Shown: positions 16,393-26,191 of the stretch, piece by piece | How positions within the stretch are numbered: the stretch's first letter is position 1 | Layout: every line of letters begins with the position of its first letter | Assembly: GCA_020445565.1 (NCBI GenBank) | Contig: JAGRGI010000163.1 | Span: 1-54,986 of the forward strand | Length of the DNA stretch: 54,986 nt | Direction of reading: 5' to 3' | Source: Chromatiales bacterium | GTDB lineage: Bacteria > Pseudomonadota > Gammaproteobacteria > JAGRCI01 | Translations under genes and position numbers: made by a program | The notes under the pieces: model-generated | The model's database searches: none | The model's input: the letters and a program-made list of their open reading frames with translations, nothing else | Told to the model about the DNA's origin: nothing

Positions 16393-17346
16393 ATGTTTCA
16401 CGATCAAAATTTCAAGAATCTGATTCTCGATTATCCCCGAGAAGCGCTGTCCTTCTTTGCTGAGGCGGAGGCTGCCCTGTTGCAGGCTGACGCACGCATC
16501 ATTCCAGTTCGTCAAGAGCAGCTACAGGAGAGGCTTGGGGCGCATTTCCACGAATTGGACATCCCCTTGTTAGTCGAATCGCCCAGCGGCGAGCGTGCGG
16601 CGGTTATTTTTGCGCTGGAGCAGGAGACTCGACCGAACCGGTTCTCGATTCATCGTTTGGCCCATTACGTACTGCACCTCTCAGAGATGTTTGAAATCGA
16701 TCGGGTGGTGCCGGTGGTCATTTTCTTGGAGGCAGGCGACTATCCGAAGGGACTGGCATTAGGCGGACATCGCAAGCGCTATCTGGCATTCGAATTCATT
16801 GATTTTCCCCTTGCTCAAACCGAATATCAGCGTTATCGGAACAGTAGCAACATCGTGGCGCGTCTCAATCTCCCCAATCTGCAGTATCCTCCGGAACACA
16901 AGCTGGATGTCTATGTTCAGGCCCTGCGAGGACTGCGAGATCTTGAGGGCGATCCGCATAAACAGATGAAATATCTCGATTTCATCGACATCTACGCGGA
17001 CCTGACCGATAATGAACGCAAGCGTTTCGCTGCCGAGTACCCCGAAGAGGTCGACGCCATGAGTCAATTTGCAGAACGTTTCATCAGGCAGGGATTGGAA
17101 CAAGGATTGGAACAAGGATTGGAACAAGGATTGGAACAAGGATTGGAACAAGGCATGAAAAAAGGCCGAGAAGAGGGTTGCCTTGAGGGGGAGGCTCGCA
17201 TCCTGATGAGACAACTGCAACTGAAGTTTGGTGACATACCCGAAAAGGTTCGTCTGCGCATCGGGTCTGCGGCAGAGGCTGACCTTCTAGCCTGGTCGGA
17301 TCGCCTGTTTGTTGCCGATTCTCTGGACGACATCTTTGCCGCTTAG
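16393..17346 (+). CDS. Rpn-family recombination-promoting nuclease / putative transposase (DUF4351)
   Basis: The 317-aa protein has a PD-(D/E)XK-type core (ELDIPLLVESPSGERAAVIF, ALEQETRPNRFSIHRLAHY). After it come the conserved stretch VVPVVIFLEAG, VARLNLPNLQYPPEHK and KYLDFIDIY. A five-fold LEQG repeat and a C-terminal DUF4351-like helical domain (LMRQLQLKFGDIPEKV ... LLAWSDRLF) complete it. Rpn proteins are DNA endonucleases that promote RecA-independent recombination; many genomes carry several copies. ATG at 16393 starts at FHDQNF, the usual N-terminus. A shorter, internally deleted relative is at 7861-8172. No inverted terminal repeats were recognised. Confidence 0.85.
   Translation: MFHDQNFKNLILDYPREALSFFAEAEAALLQADARIIPVRQEQLQERLGAHFHELDIPLLVESPSGERAAVIFALEQETRPNRFSIHRLAHYVLHLSEMFEIDRVVPVVIFLEAGDYPKGLALGGHRKRYLAFEFIDFPLAQTEYQRYRNSSNIVARLNLPNLQYPPEHKLDVYVQALRGLRDLEGDPHKQMKYLDFIDIYADLTDNERKRFAAEYPEEVDAMSQFAERFIRQGLEQGLEQGLEQGLEQGLEQGMKKGREEGCLEGEARILMRQLQLKFGDIPEKVRLRIGSAAEADLLAWSDRLFVADSLDDIFAA
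17092..17151 (+). repeat. In-frame 12-bp tandem repeat (5 copies) in the Rpn gene
   Basis: The unit GGATTGGAACAA is repeated five times without mismatch at 17092, 17104, 17116, 17128 and 17140, encoding (Gly-Leu-Glu-Gln)5. Because the unit is a multiple of three, slippage would change the length of the linker or coiled coil without breaking the frame. Confidence 0.95.
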
Positions 17347-17449
17347 GTCTCTGCAGGCCGGATTATCGTTCCGATTTCGTTACCCCACCTGCCTATGTGC
17401 AAGAATAGCGACCAATGATCGAATTGATGGATAACCAGCCAAAGAAATC

Positions 17450-18736
17450 ATGAACGCATCACCGGATACCTTCCTTGCCGACGTCGAGGCCTACATGGGC
17501 GATCTGGGCCGCAAAGCCCGTGCAGCCAGCCGTTTGGTTGGCCGTGCCGATACAGGGGCCAAAAACCTCGCCTTGCTGGCCACCGCCGATGCCATCGATG
17601 CCCAGGCCGAGTCATTGAAACAGGCCAACCGGATGGATATGGAGGCGGGCAGGGCCAGCGGACTGGATTCTGCCCTGCTGGATCGATTGGAACTGACCGA
17701 CGCCCGCATTGACGCCATGTCCGAAGGTCTGCGTCAAATAGCGTCATTGCCTGACCCGGTTGGTGAAGTCAGCGACCTCAAATACCGTCCCAGCGGTATC
17801 CAGGTGGGCAGGATGCGGGTGCCTTTGGGGGTTATCGGCATCATCTATGAGTCTCGTCCCAACGTCACCGCCGACGCTGCCGGCTTGTGCCTGAAATCCG
17901 GCAATGCCACCATCCTCCGCGGTGGTTCCGAGGCCATCCGCTCAAACCAGGCGGTTGCTGCCTGTATTCGAGAGGGGCTGGAAAAGGCCGGCCTGCCGGC
18001 GAATGCGGTTCAAGTGGTGGAAACCACCGACCGTGCTGCTGTGGGTCGTTTGATTACCATGCCCGAGTACGTGGACGTCATCGTGCCCCGTGGGGGCAAA
18101 GGGCTGATCGAACGCATCAGCCGCGAAGCCCGAGTGCCTGTCATCAAGCACCTGGACGGGATTTGCCACGTCTATGTGGACGACAAGGCAGACCTGGATA
18201 AGGCTGTGGCGGTTGCCTACAACGCCAAGACCCAGCGATACGGTACCTGCAACACCATGGAGACTCTCCTTGTAGCGCGGGGCGTAGCGGCGGAGGTGCT
18301 TGGTCGGTTAGCGCCCATGTTTACCGAGGCTGGCGTCGAAATGCGTGGTTGCGAGAAAACCCGGTCCCTGTTGGGGGAGGCGGTGGGGACGGCGACGGCG
18401 CAGGACTGGGATACCGAGTACCTGGCTCCCATACTCTCGATTCGCATCGTGCATGACATGGATGAGGCCATAGATCACATCGAGACGCACAGCTCCCGGC
18501 ATACTGACACCATCGTCACCGAGGATTACACCCGCGCCCGCCGTTTCCTGCGCGAGGTGGACTCCAGTTCGGTGATGGTCAACGCTTCCACACGTTTCGC
18601 GGACGGTTTTGAATACGGCCTGGGCGCCGAGATTGGAATCAGTACCGACAAGCTACATGCGCGCGGTCCGGTGGGTTTGGAAGGACTGACGACCCTCAAG
18701 TTCATCGTTCTGGGGGATGGGCACATCCGCCAGTAG
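17450..18736 (+). CDS. proA: Gamma-glutamyl phosphate reductase ProA
   Basis: ProA reduces gamma-glutamyl phosphate to glutamate semialdehyde with NADPH, the second step of proline synthesis. The 428-aa protein shows the aldehyde-dehydrogenase-like fold: [36 protein letters not shown], the motif [13 protein letters not shown], the catalytic Cys at 267 in [11 protein letters not shown], and the C-terminal [19 protein letters not shown]. It leads an apparent proA-nadD-rsfS operon, with nadD 2 bases after its stop. proB is not in the window. Confidence 0.97.
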   Translation: MNASPDTFLADVEAYMGDLGRKARAASRLVGRADTGAKNLALLATADAIDAQAESLKQANRMDMEAGRASGLDSALLDRLELTDARIDAMSEGLRQIASLPDPVGEVSDLKYRPSGIQVGRMRVPLGVIGIIYESRPNVTADAAGLCLKSGNATILRGGSEAIRSNQAVAACIREGLEKAGLPANAVQVVETTDRAAVGRLITMPEYVDVIVPRGGKGLIERISREARVPVIKHLDGICHVYVDDKADLDKAVAVAYNAKTQRYGTCNTMETLLVARGVAAEVLGRLAPMFTEAGVEMRGCEKTRSLLGEAVGTATAQDWDTEYLAPILSIRIVHDMDEAIDHIETHSSRHTDTIVTEDYTRARRFLREVDSSSVMVNASTRFADGFEYGLGAEIGISTDKLHARGPVGLEGLTTLKFIVLGDGHIRQ

Positions 18737-18738
18737 TC

Positions 18739-19371
18739 ATGATTGGCGTCTACGGCGGCACTTTCGATCCGATTCACTATGGACATCTGCGTCCAGCCCT
18801 GGAAATTTATCAGCGCCTGGCACTGACGCAGATCCGCTTCATTCCGGCCCGGAACCCGCCTCACCGCGGTATACCCAGCGCATCTGCCGAACAGCGTATG
18901 GCGATGTTGCGACTGGCTATCGAGGGGCAACCAGGATTTGTCGCTGACGATCGGGAGCTGCGCCGACCCGGCCCGTCGTATATGGTCGATACCTTGCGCA
19001 GTCTTCGTGAAGATTTTCCTGACCAGCCATTGGCACTGATATTGGGCTTGGATGCCTTCCTGGGGCTTCCCGGCTGGAATCGTTGGGAACAGCTTCCTGA
19101 CTTGGCCCACCTGATCGTAAGCCGCAGACCCGGATGCCGATCCCGATGGCCGGAACCCCTTGAACCATTCGTGCGCTCGCGTATGGTCGGCGAGCCCCGG
19201 GAGTTGAACACTGGTCCCGAGGGTCGTCTGTTGTTTCTTGACACAGTCCAATTGGAGATCAGTGCCACAGCGATTCGTACCCAGATTGCCGAGGGTGATG
19301 ATCCCCGGTTCCTGCTGCCCGATACGGTCCTGGACTACATTCGCAGGGAAGGGCTCTACGGTATCGTCTGA
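18739..19371 (+). CDS. nadD: Nicotinate-mononucleotide adenylyltransferase NadD
   Basis: NadD adenylylates NaMN in NAD synthesis. The 210-aa protein begins [20 protein letters not shown], containing the GGTFDPxHxGH nucleotidyl-transferase motif. It also has the substrate loop [11 protein letters not shown], the [12 protein letters not shown] motif and the C-terminal [10 protein letters not shown] (ISxTxxR). It starts 2 bases after the proA stop, so the two are probably translated together. Confidence 0.96.
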   Translation: MIGVYGGTFDPIHYGHLRPALEIYQRLALTQIRFIPARNPPHRGIPSASAEQRMAMLRLAIEGQPGFVADDRELRRPGPSYMVDTLRSLREDFPDQPLALILGLDAFLGLPGWNRWEQLPDLAHLIVSRRPGCRSRWPEPLEPFVRSRMVGEPRELNTGPEGRLLFLDTVQLEISATAIRTQIAEGDDPRFLLPDTVLDYIRREGLYGIV

Positions 19372-19468
19372 AATGGCTGGTACGGAAAATAGCGAAAGTC
19401 GGCCACACGCGGGTATACATTCCTGCCTAAGGGCGGATAATGGTGGGCAGAGAAAACCATCCGGACAG

Positions 19469-19831
19469 ATGATGAAGACCGAACAACTCCTAGAACTGAT
19501 TACCGAGGCGCTTGAGGAACTGAAAGGCAATAATATCCGTGTCTTGGATGTACGCGGCAAAACCAGTATCACCGACTACATGGTCATCGCCTCCGGGACC
19601 TCCGAGCGTCACGTGCGCGCTTTGGCCCAAAATGTCGCCGAAAAGGCCAAACACGGTGGCGTACAGCCGTTGGGTGTCGAAGGCGAAAACGCAGGGGATT
19701 GGGTTTTGGTTGACCTTACCGACGCGATCGTCCATGTCATGACCCCCGCAACCCGAGACTTCTACAACCTGGAGAAGCTATGGGATGTGGACGGGGGCAT
19801 CACCGCTGAACAGGCAGGCGGCCGCGCCTGA
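19469..19831 (+). CDS. rsfS: Ribosome silencing factor RsfS
   Basis: RsfS (YbeB) binds ribosomal protein uL14 and blocks subunit joining in stationary phase or starvation. The ~120-aa protein shows the family signature: [49 protein letters not shown] and [18 protein letters not shown]. Two adjacent Met codons (19469, 19472) are possible starts. nadD lies about 100 bases upstream. rlmH, which follows rsfS in many gammaproteobacteria, is absent; the next gene is convergent, 7 bases away. Confidence 0.93.
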   Translation: MMKTEQLLELITEALEELKGNNIRVLDVRGKTSITDYMVIASGTSERHVRALAQNVAEKAKHGGVQPLGVEGENAGDWVLVDLTDAIVHVMTPATRDFYNLEKLWDVDGGITAEQAGGRA

Positions 19832-19838
19832 GTCCGGT

Positions 19839-21179
19839 TTAACCGTTGCTGCGGAAGTACTCCCGAGTCAATCGGAACGCTACCGGCCCCAACAGCAGCA
19901 GTGCGATCAGATTTGGAATCGCCATCAGGGCGTTCAGCGTATCGGCCACCAACCACACGAACGACAGCTTCACCACGGCGCCAACCGGTATGGCCAGCAC
20001 CCAAAGAATACGGAAGGGCATGACCGCCTTCACGCCAAACAGATATTCCGCGCAGCGTTCGCCGTAGACGCTCCACCCCAGAATCGTAGTGAAGGCAAAT
20101 ACCACCAGCCCGAAACTGACGATCCATTCGCCAAAACCTGGCAAGCCCTGGCCAAACGCGGCAGATGACAGCGCCGCTCCGGTGGTGCCATCGGTCCAGG
20201 CGCCGGTAATGACAATCACCAGGGCAGTGATCGTGCAGATCACCAGGGTATCGATAAATGTCCCGAGCATTGCCACCGTACCTTGGCGAACGGGATCATC
20301 GGTTTGTGCTGCGGCGTGGGCGATGGGAGCCGAGCCCAAGCCGGCCTCGTTGGAAAAGATGCCGCGTGCTACGCCCATCTGCACGGCCAGCATCACGCCT
20401 GCGCCCGCAAAGCCTCCGGTAGCCGCCGTCGGGGTGAATGCCTGTTCAACGATGCTCAGGAAAGCGGCCGGAACTTCACCGATATTGGCGACGATCACCG
20501 CCATGCCACCCAGTACGTAGACGGCCGCCATGAAGGGAACCAGCTTGCCGGCCACCTGGGCGATACGGCGGATACCGCCAATCAGCACCGCGAAGACCAG
20601 GACCGCCATTACTAAGCCGCTGACCCAGAAAGGGATACCCAGATTCGTCTCCAGCACGTCGGCCACCGAATTGGCCTGAACCATGTTGCCGATACCGAAA
20701 CCTGCCAGGGCACCGAATACGGCGAAGGCCGCCGCCAGCCAGCGCCAATTCGTGCCCAGGCCATTGCGGATGTAGTACATGGGGCCACCCACATGATTGC
20801 CTGCTTCGTCCACCTCCCGGTATTTCACGGCCAGCACAGCTTCGGTGTATTTCGTGGCCATTCCCACCAGCGCGGTACACCACATCCAAAACACCGCTCC
20901 GGGGCCGCCCACCGCGACAGCCGTGGCCACCCCGGCGATGTTACCTGTGCCGACGGTGGCGGAGAGCGCTGTCATGAGCGCATTGAATGCCGTGATATCG
21001 CCTTCGCCCGAGCCATGGCGTCCCCGCCAAAGCATTCGGAAGCCGTAACCCAGGCGTCGGATAGGCATGAAGGCCAGGCCGATGGTGAGAAACAGGCCCG
21101 TGCCCAGAATCAGCACCAGCATCAGCGGGCCCCAGACCAGCCCGTTCAGCCACTGCACACCTGTTTCTAAATACTCCAT
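19839..21179 (-). CDS. Sodium:alanine/glycine symporter (AGCS family, AlsT-like)
   Basis: The protein has about eleven hydrophobic segments and the family hallmarks TALSATVGTGNIAGVATAVAV, FWMWCTALVGMATKYTEA, YYIRNGLG and IFSNEAGLGSAPIAHAA. The family imports alanine, glycine or related amino acids with Na+; the exact substrate cannot be read here. ATG at 21179 is preceded by a good ribosome binding site (GAGGG, 5 bases before it), so it is preferred over the in-frame start 12 codons upstream. The product is 446 aa. The gene is convergent with rsfS. Confidence 0.9.
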   Translation of the reverse strand: MEYLETGVQWLNGLVWGPLMLVLILGTGLFLTIGLAFMPIRRLGYGFRMLWRGRHGSGEGDITAFNALMTALSATVGTGNIAGVATAVAVGGPGAVFWMWCTALVGMATKYTEAVLAVKYREVDEAGNHVGGPMYYIRNGLGTNWRWLAAAFAVFGALAGFGIGNMVQANSVADVLETNLGIPFWVSGLVMAVLVFAVLIGGIRRIAQVAGKLVPFMAAVYVLGGMAVIVANIGEVPAAFLSIVEQAFTPTAATGGFAGAGVMLAVQMGVARGIFSNEAGLGSAPIAHAAAQTDDPVRQGTVAMLGTFIDTLVICTITALVIVITGAWTDGTTGAALSSAAFGQGLPGFGEWIVSFGLVVFAFTTILGWSVYGERCAEYLFGVKAVMPFRILWVLAIPVGAVVKLSFVWLVADTLNALMAIPNLIALLLLGPVAFRLTREYFRSNG

Positions 21180-21493
21180 AACGCCCTCAATTCTGTCGTT
21201 GGCCTGAATCGCCAACTATACCCCAACAATGATCTGAAATCGGGGCTGGAGTATTGGCGCGTTTGCACGCCAGTGAGTCGGTGTGGGCAGTTGCCGTTGC
21301 CGGGAAATCGCGGCATCGGCGGCTTGTTATGCCGGCTGGCCAGATATGCGAGTTGCAGCGGCGATGCCCGGCCTGAAGTTGGTGGATGGTCGATGGGCGT
21401 TAGCCGCCTAGTTGAGGGGCGTTCGAGCCATTTCTAAGGCTTGACGGACCGGGAGTTTCCTGTCGCCTTTCAAGCGTTCGTGCTCGGGGGTGT
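21180..21493. other. Non-coding gap between the peptidase and symporter genes
   Basis: About 310 bases hold no gene that can be supported. A TATAGT -10-like hexamer lies about 35 bases upstream of the symporter start on the minus strand, without a clear -35. No glycine-riboswitch-like sequence was seen. Confidence 0.4.
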
Positions 21494-22366
21494 TCAGAGC
21501 TTCCCGGCAAACGCCCTGTCCAGCAGTTTTCCCGCCACTTTTACCCGCCCGCGTGGGTTCTTGGCACCCATCACCACCACCAGCAGGCGGCGGTCTTCTC
21601 GCACGGCGCTGCCCACCAGGTTGAAACCGGCGCCCCGCGAGTGGTAGCCGGTCTTCAAGCCCTCCGCCCCTTCCACGGTGCGAAGGAACAGACGGTTGGT
21701 GTTGATGAGCTGGAAGGTGCCGTCGCGGAAACTGTCCAGTTCGGTGCTGGCCCAGCGTTTGGCAAGGGGATGTTTGATGAGATCGCGGCCGAGCAGGGCC
21801 ATATCGTAGGCTGTCGTTTTGTTGTCTTTCTGGCCCTTGCGCCGGTTTGGCGGCAGACCATGGGCATTGGTGAACACCGTATGTTTCATGCCGATTTGCC
21901 TGGCTTTGCTGTTCATCATTTTGACGAAAGCCTCATGGGTGCCACCGATGTGCTCGGCAATGGCATAGGCGGCGTCGTTGGCCGAGCCAATCAATACGGC
22001 CTTCAGCAATTGACCGATGGTGAAGGTTTCCCCCTGCTTGAGATAGACCTGGTGACCACCGATACGGGATGCCTTGGCGCTGACCGTATATTGCTCCAGC
22101 AGGCTGAGTTTGCCCTTTCCGATGCGGTCGAAAACGATCAGGCCGGTCATCATTTTCACGAGGGAGGCGGGAATGACCTCGTCGTAGCCGTTCTCCTGAT
22201 GCAGTACTTCGCCACTCTCGGCATCCATGACCAGGACGGCTTTGTAACCTGCCGAGTCGGTCTTGGCGCTGGCGGCGCCGGCAACGAACAGGAGAAGAGT
22301 GAATGAAACCAGTAACCGAAGGTAATAAAGCGGAGCCGGGGAGGATACTTGCGTGGATTTTCCCAT
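21494..22366 (-). CDS. D-alanyl-D-alanine carboxypeptidase/endopeptidase (peptidase S11)
   Basis: A penicillin-binding protein that trims peptidoglycan stem peptides. The 290-aa product has a signal peptide (LLVSFTLLLFVAGAASA). All three active-site motifs are present: SLVK (68-71), SAN (128-130) and KTG (238-240). The family's usual HGLPPNRR...TTAYDMALL region is also there. The C-terminal beta domain of DacA-type enzymes is missing, so it is closer to the short PbpG/DacF-like group. ATG at 22366 was chosen since it precedes the signal peptide and has a GGGA upstream; in-frame starts further upstream have no ribosome binding site. Confidence 0.9.
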   Translation of the reverse strand: MGKSTQVSSPAPLYYLRLLVSFTLLLFVAGAASAKTDSAGYKAVLVMDAESGEVLHQENGYDEVIPASLVKMMTGLIVFDRIGKGKLSLLEQYTVSAKASRIGGHQVYLKQGETFTIGQLLKAVLIGSANDAAYAIAEHIGGTHEAFVKMMNSKARQIGMKHTVFTNAHGLPPNRRKGQKDNKTTAYDMALLGRDLIKHPLAKRWASTELDSFRDGTFQLINTNRLFLRTVEGAEGLKTGYHSRGAGFNLVGSAVREDRRLLVVVMGAKNPRGRVKVAGKLLDRAFAGKL

Positions 22367-22546
22367 GTTTTCGTTCCCGCATTGTGGCAATGCATTCATT
22401 GTAAGGTAGTCGCTCCGCCTGGGGTTAGGCAAGTTCTGGGCTTGCAAGACAACGTAGACCGCTCATCTCGGCTGCGTATGCTACGCTTTTTTCCATCGCT
22501 GATGAGCTTCGGCGTCCGTCACTCACCTTCCGCTGCTTGAGCGCAA

Positions 22547-23584
22547 ATGGCAAAGCAAACCTCCACTCGTTCCTCTTGGGCCTGGTTGTTGCTGTTCGCT
22601 GTTGTATTCGCGCTCCTGGGTCTGTCGGTACTCCTGTTTCCCGAGCCGCCAACGCTCTCTGTTGAGGAGGGGGTTGAGCAGCAGGACGTTGGAGAGTTCG
22701 GTCGTGACAGGCCCATTCAGCCCATTCCTCCCCCCGCGGGTCTGGACACCGAAAAGGTCGCTCTGGGCCGGCGTTTGTTCCACGAAACCCGTTTTTCGGC
22801 CGATGGCGCCGTCGCTTGCGCCACTTGTCACGATCTTGCCAGGGGGGGCGTGGACGGCTTGCCCCGTTCCCGTGGTATCGGCGGGGCGGAGGGGGAAGTG
22901 AACGCCCCGACAGTTTTTAATGCCGTGTTCAATTTCAAACAGTTCTGGGATGGACGGGCAGACAATCTCACGGACCAGATGGAAGGGCCGATTCATAATC
23001 CCAAGGAGTTGGGGTCAAACTGGCCGGACATCCTCAAGCGTCTTGAGCCGGACTACGCCGCTGTGTTTCAACGGCTCTACCCGCAAGGACTTTCCGTGGA
23101 CAACGTCAAGGATGCCATCGTTGCCTTTCAGCAATCGCTGGTGACACCCGATTCGTCCTTCGATCGCTATCTGCGTGGCGATCTGGACGCCCTGACCGAA
23201 AAACAGCGCCTGGGCTACAGCCGTTTCCTGACGTTGGGCTGCATCAAATGCCATCAGGGCGTGGGTGTGGGGGGCAACATGTTTCAACGCATGGGGGCGA
23301 AGAACGACTATTTTCGGGATCGTGGCAGCGAGACCCAGGCGGATCTGGGGCGTTTCAACGTCACCGGGGAGGAGTTCGATCGCTATCGCTTCAAGGTGCC
23401 CAGCCTGCGTAACGTCGCCCTGACAGCACCGTATTTTCACGACGGATCGGCCAAAACGCTGGAACAGGCGGTTTCCGTCATGGCCCGCTACCAATTGGCG
23501 CGGGAATTGAGCGACCTGGAGCGTGAGCAGTTGGTCGCCTTTCTCGGCTCCCTGACCGGCACCTACCAAGGAAAGCCGCTTTGA
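22547..23584 (+). CDS. Dihaem cytochrome c peroxidase (CcpA/MauG family)
   Basis: The protein uses two c-type haems to reduce hydrogen peroxide, or acts as a related dihaem oxidase. The 345-aa sequence has an N-terminal membrane helix (about 11-31). Haem-binding motifs are CATCH (91-95) and CIKCH (232-236). Family stretches include VALGRRLFHETRFSADG, APTVFNAVFNFKQFWDGRA and VPSLRNVALTAPYFHDGS with a distal Met/His region. No clear cleavage site is seen, so it is probably membrane-anchored and periplasmic. Its stop overlaps the UUG start of the cyclase gene (TTGA), an unusual pairing. Confidence 0.9.
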   Translation: MAKQTSTRSSWAWLLLFAVVFALLGLSVLLFPEPPTLSVEEGVEQQDVGEFGRDRPIQPIPPPAGLDTEKVALGRRLFHETRFSADGAVACATCHDLARGGVDGLPRSRGIGGAEGEVNAPTVFNAVFNFKQFWDGRADNLTDQMEGPIHNPKELGSNWPDILKRLEPDYAAVFQRLYPQGLSVDNVKDAIVAFQQSLVTPDSSFDRYLRGDLDALTEKQRLGYSRFLTLGCIKCHQGVGVGGNMFQRMGAKNDYFRDRGSETQADLGRFNVTGEEFDRYRFKVPSLRNVALTAPYFHDGSAKTLEQAVSVMARYQLARELSDLEREQLVAFLGSLTGTYQGKPL

Positions 23585-25725
23585 GTCGGTTTCGACTGCA
23601 CGCACACCAATACGCCATTATCCTGGTGATGTTGGCGGCCTTCGGTTTGGTGACATTTCTGTACTACAAGAGCGAAACGGTTGACTACCGAGACCATGAG
23701 CGTTTCGTTACCGAATTGGGGCTCATTCAAGCCGCAGATGCACGTCTGAACGAGTATGTCCTGCGCCTGCGCAGTGGCACACTGGCCAATGTCGACCCCC
23801 TCAATCGGGATCTTGAGTCCCTGCGACTGAGTTTGGATGCCCTGGCCGATTCCCCCACTTTTCTTCGTCAGGCGGGCCTTGCTGCTGTCGGCAAGCAATT
23901 GCGGGCGCTTCGGGAACTGCTCAAACGCAAGGAGGCCTTGGTGGAACGCTTTAAGGCCGAGAATGCCAATTTGCAGACCTCGCTGAGTTACTTTCCGGTC
24001 CTGGTGCGGCAAATCATCGAGCGGGCCGAACCCAAAGCCGGCGCTTCCGATTTGGTGCAGAGCCTGTACGGTCTGTTGCGTGACGTTCTGTTGTTCAACC
24101 TCAACAACGAGCAGACGATGGAGGCGGAGCTGTATGCCCGGGTTCTGTCCCTGGAGAGCCACCAGGCAGACTACGAGGGCTTGGTCAGTCCTCGCACTCT
24201 GGAGAATGCCCTGGTCCAGGCACGCACTATTCTGAAGATCAAACCGGCGGTCGACGGATTGGTGGAGGAGTTGATCGGACTGCCGGCTCCGGAATATGCC
24301 GAGCGGCTCGCCCAGGCTTACAACCGCTATTACGAATACGCCTTGCGTACCACCAATTTTTACCGGCTGTGGCTGTACATCGCCTGCGTGGTGCTGTTGC
24401 TGTACGTTGCGTGGCTGATCATCCGGCACCTGGAGCGACGCGTGGCAATGGCAACAGCCCAGGTGGAAGGCTACAACGAGCGCCTGAAGCGCCAACTGCG
24501 CGATTTGCAGGCCATGGGTGCCGTGTCGCTGACGGTCAGCTCGGTAATGGATGTGGAGAAGGTCCTGGATACCATAATGGACCTGAGCAAGGAGGTGATG
24601 GGGGCAGAGGCCGGTTCTTTACTGTTGCTGGACGATACAGGCGACAAGCTGCGCTTCCACGTTGCCAAGGGCTCCGCCGCCGATACGCTGAAAAACGTCA
24701 CCGTGGAGATGGGGCAGGGCATGGTGGGGCACGTGGCCGCCACCGGCCGGCCGCTGCTGGTAAAGGATGCCTATCAGGACAACCGCTTTGATCCATCCTA
24801 CGATCGCCTCTCGGGTTTCCAGACCCGTTCGATGATGACCGTCCCCCTGCGCGCCAAGGAGCAGGAGAGGGTGATTGGCGTGTTGCAAGTCATCAACAAG
24901 CGCCATCTTCCCTATTTCGACGAATACGACCTGCACCTGTTCGAATCCTTCGCTGCCCAGGCCAGCGTCGCCCTGGAGAATGCCCGTCTTTACGCCCGCA
25001 CCAAGGCCATCGCCGAGGATCTGCGCGCCACCCTGGAACGGGAACGCAATCTCACCATCGAAAAGGAGAAAATGGGCAAGTTTATCCCCAAGGATGTGGT
25101 GGACGAGATCTCCCGCAACCGCGAAAAACAATTGGCCCTGGGTGGGCGCACCATCTGCGCCAGCGTGCTCTTCTCCGATATCAAGGGATTCACCCGCCTC
25201 TCCGAGACGCTCGATCCGCATGAGGTGGTGCGCTTTCTCAACGTCTACATGACAGCGATGACCGAAATCATCGAGGAGGAAGGCGGCATCGTCGACAAAT
25301 TCATCGGTGACGGGATCATGGCCGTGTTCACCGACCGCCGCGATCGGGACCACGCCTTGCGCGCCGCCCGTGCCGGTGTGTGCATGCAGCGCAAACTGGG
25401 CGAATTGCGTGACCAATGGCAGGCATCACAACCGGAGGTCTGCGGACTGCAGATGCGCGTGGGTATCAACACCGGCATGGTGGTGGCAGGCAATATCGGC
25501 TCGCAGACCCGTATGGATTACACCGTGGTGGGCGACAACGTCAACGTTGCCTCGCGTATCGAGGGTGCCTGTCAGCCCGGTATGGTCTACGTCAGCGCCG
25601 CCACCCAGGAGGACATCGGTGATCGTCTGGAGGCTATCCGCATGGACCCCATACAGGTGAAAAACCGCGTGCAGCCGGTGCATATCTATGCCATCAGCGC
25701 GGAAGAAGGCAGGGCCAGGCGTTGA
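23581..25725 (+). CDS. Membrane-bound class III adenylate/guanylate cyclase with periplasmic helical sensor and GAF domain
   Basis: The 714-aa protein has a first membrane helix at about 10-30 and an all-helical periplasmic domain at about 31-258 (DAHL-like in its helical pattern, a tentative match). A second helix at about 260-282 leads to a short coiled coil and a GAF domain at about 325-470 (GAEAGSLLLLDD ... FESFAAQASVALENARLY). The class III cyclase domain is at about 520-700. Metal-binding Asp residues are in LFSDIKGFTRLSE and DKFIGDGIMAVF; the domain also has MRVGINTGMVVAGNIGS and DYTVVGDNVNVASRIE. It begins with TTG overlapping the peroxidase stop and ends overlapping arfB. cAMP is the likelier product, but specificity was not resolved. 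Confidence 0.88.
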   Translation: MSRFRLHAHQYAIILVMLAAFGLVTFLYYKSETVDYRDHERFVTELGLIQAADARLNEYVLRLRSGTLANVDPLNRDLESLRLSLDALADSPTFLRQAGLAAVGKQLRALRELLKRKEALVERFKAENANLQTSLSYFPVLVRQIIERAEPKAGASDLVQSLYGLLRDVLLFNLNNEQTMEAELYARVLSLESHQADYEGLVSPRTLENALVQARTILKIKPAVDGLVEELIGLPAPEYAERLAQAYNRYYEYALRTTNFYRLWLYIACVVLLLYVAWLIIRHLERRVAMATAQVEGYNERLKRQLRDLQAMGAVSLTVSSVMDVEKVLDTIMDLSKEVMGAEAGSLLLLDDTGDKLRFHVAKGSAADTLKNVTVEMGQGMVGHVAATGRPLLVKDAYQDNRFDPSYDRLSGFQTRSMMTVPLRAKEQERVIGVLQVINKRHLPYFDEYDLHLFESFAAQASVALENARLYARTKAIAEDLRATLERERNLTIEKEKMGKFIPKDVVDEISRNREKQLALGGRTICASVLFSDIKGFTRLSETLDPHEVVRFLNVYMTAMTEIIEEEGGIVDKFIGDGIMAVFTDRRDRDHALRAARAGVCMQRKLGELRDQWQASQPEVCGLQMRVGINTGMVVAGNIGSQTRMDYTVVGDNVNVASRIEGACQPGMVYVSAATQEDIGDRLEAIRMDPIQVKNRVQPVHIYAISAEEGRARR

Positions 25726-26165
25726 GCGAAGATGCCCTGTCGTCAGGGCTGCTCCCCGTCACGGCCGGCATTGCCGTGCCGCTGGCGGAGATCGAGATCG
25801 GCGCCGTGCGCTCCCAGGGCGCAGGCGGGCAAAACGTCAACAAGGTGTCCACCGCAGTGCACCTGCGTTTCTCCGTACCCAACTCGTCCCTGCCGGATAA
25901 AGTCAAACAGCGGCTCCTTGCCCTCGCCGACCGGCGGATCAGCCGCGACGGTGTCATCGTCATCAAGGCCCAGACCGAGCGCAGCCTGGAACGTAATCGG
26001 GCAGTGGCACTGGGGCGCCTAGCCGAGTTGATTGCCGGGGCGAGCCATATCCCTAAATCGCGCAAGCCCACCCGCCCGACCCGCGCTTCTCAGCGCAGGC
26101 GGGTGGACGAAAAGGTCAAGCGAGGACGTATCAAAGGGCTGCGCGGCAGGGTGGATTCCTCCTGA
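25722..26165 (+). CDS. arfB: Alternative ribosome-rescue factor ArfB (YaeJ)
   Basis: ArfB is a peptidyl-tRNA hydrolase that frees ribosomes stalled on mRNAs without a stop codon. The 147-aa protein has the catalytic GGQ in VRSQGAGGQNVNKVSTAVHL. Its lysine/arginine-rich C-terminal tail (SRKPTRPTRASQRRRVDEK) enters the empty mRNA channel. Length fits the family (about 140 aa). The TTG start overlaps the cyclase stop by 4 bases (TTGA), suggesting coupled, low-level translation. Confidence 0.93.
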   Translation: MSEDALSSGLLPVTAGIAVPLAEIEIGAVRSQGAGGQNVNKVSTAVHLRFSVPNSSLPDKVKQRLLALADRRISRDGVIVIKAQTERSLERNRAVALGRLAELIAGASHIPKSRKPTRPTRASQRRRVDEKVKRGRIKGLRGRVDSS

Positions 26166-26191
26166 CCCGGCCCATTCGGGTACGGCAATAA

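Noticed and set aside
17092..17151. Possible CRISPR-like array
   Set aside because: The 12-bp units are directly adjacent without spacers and encode a peptide repeat in frame.
21180..21493. Amino-acid riboswitch before the sodium:alanine symporter gene
   Set aside because: No conserved glycine-riboswitch core or comparable structure could be read in the minus-strand leader.
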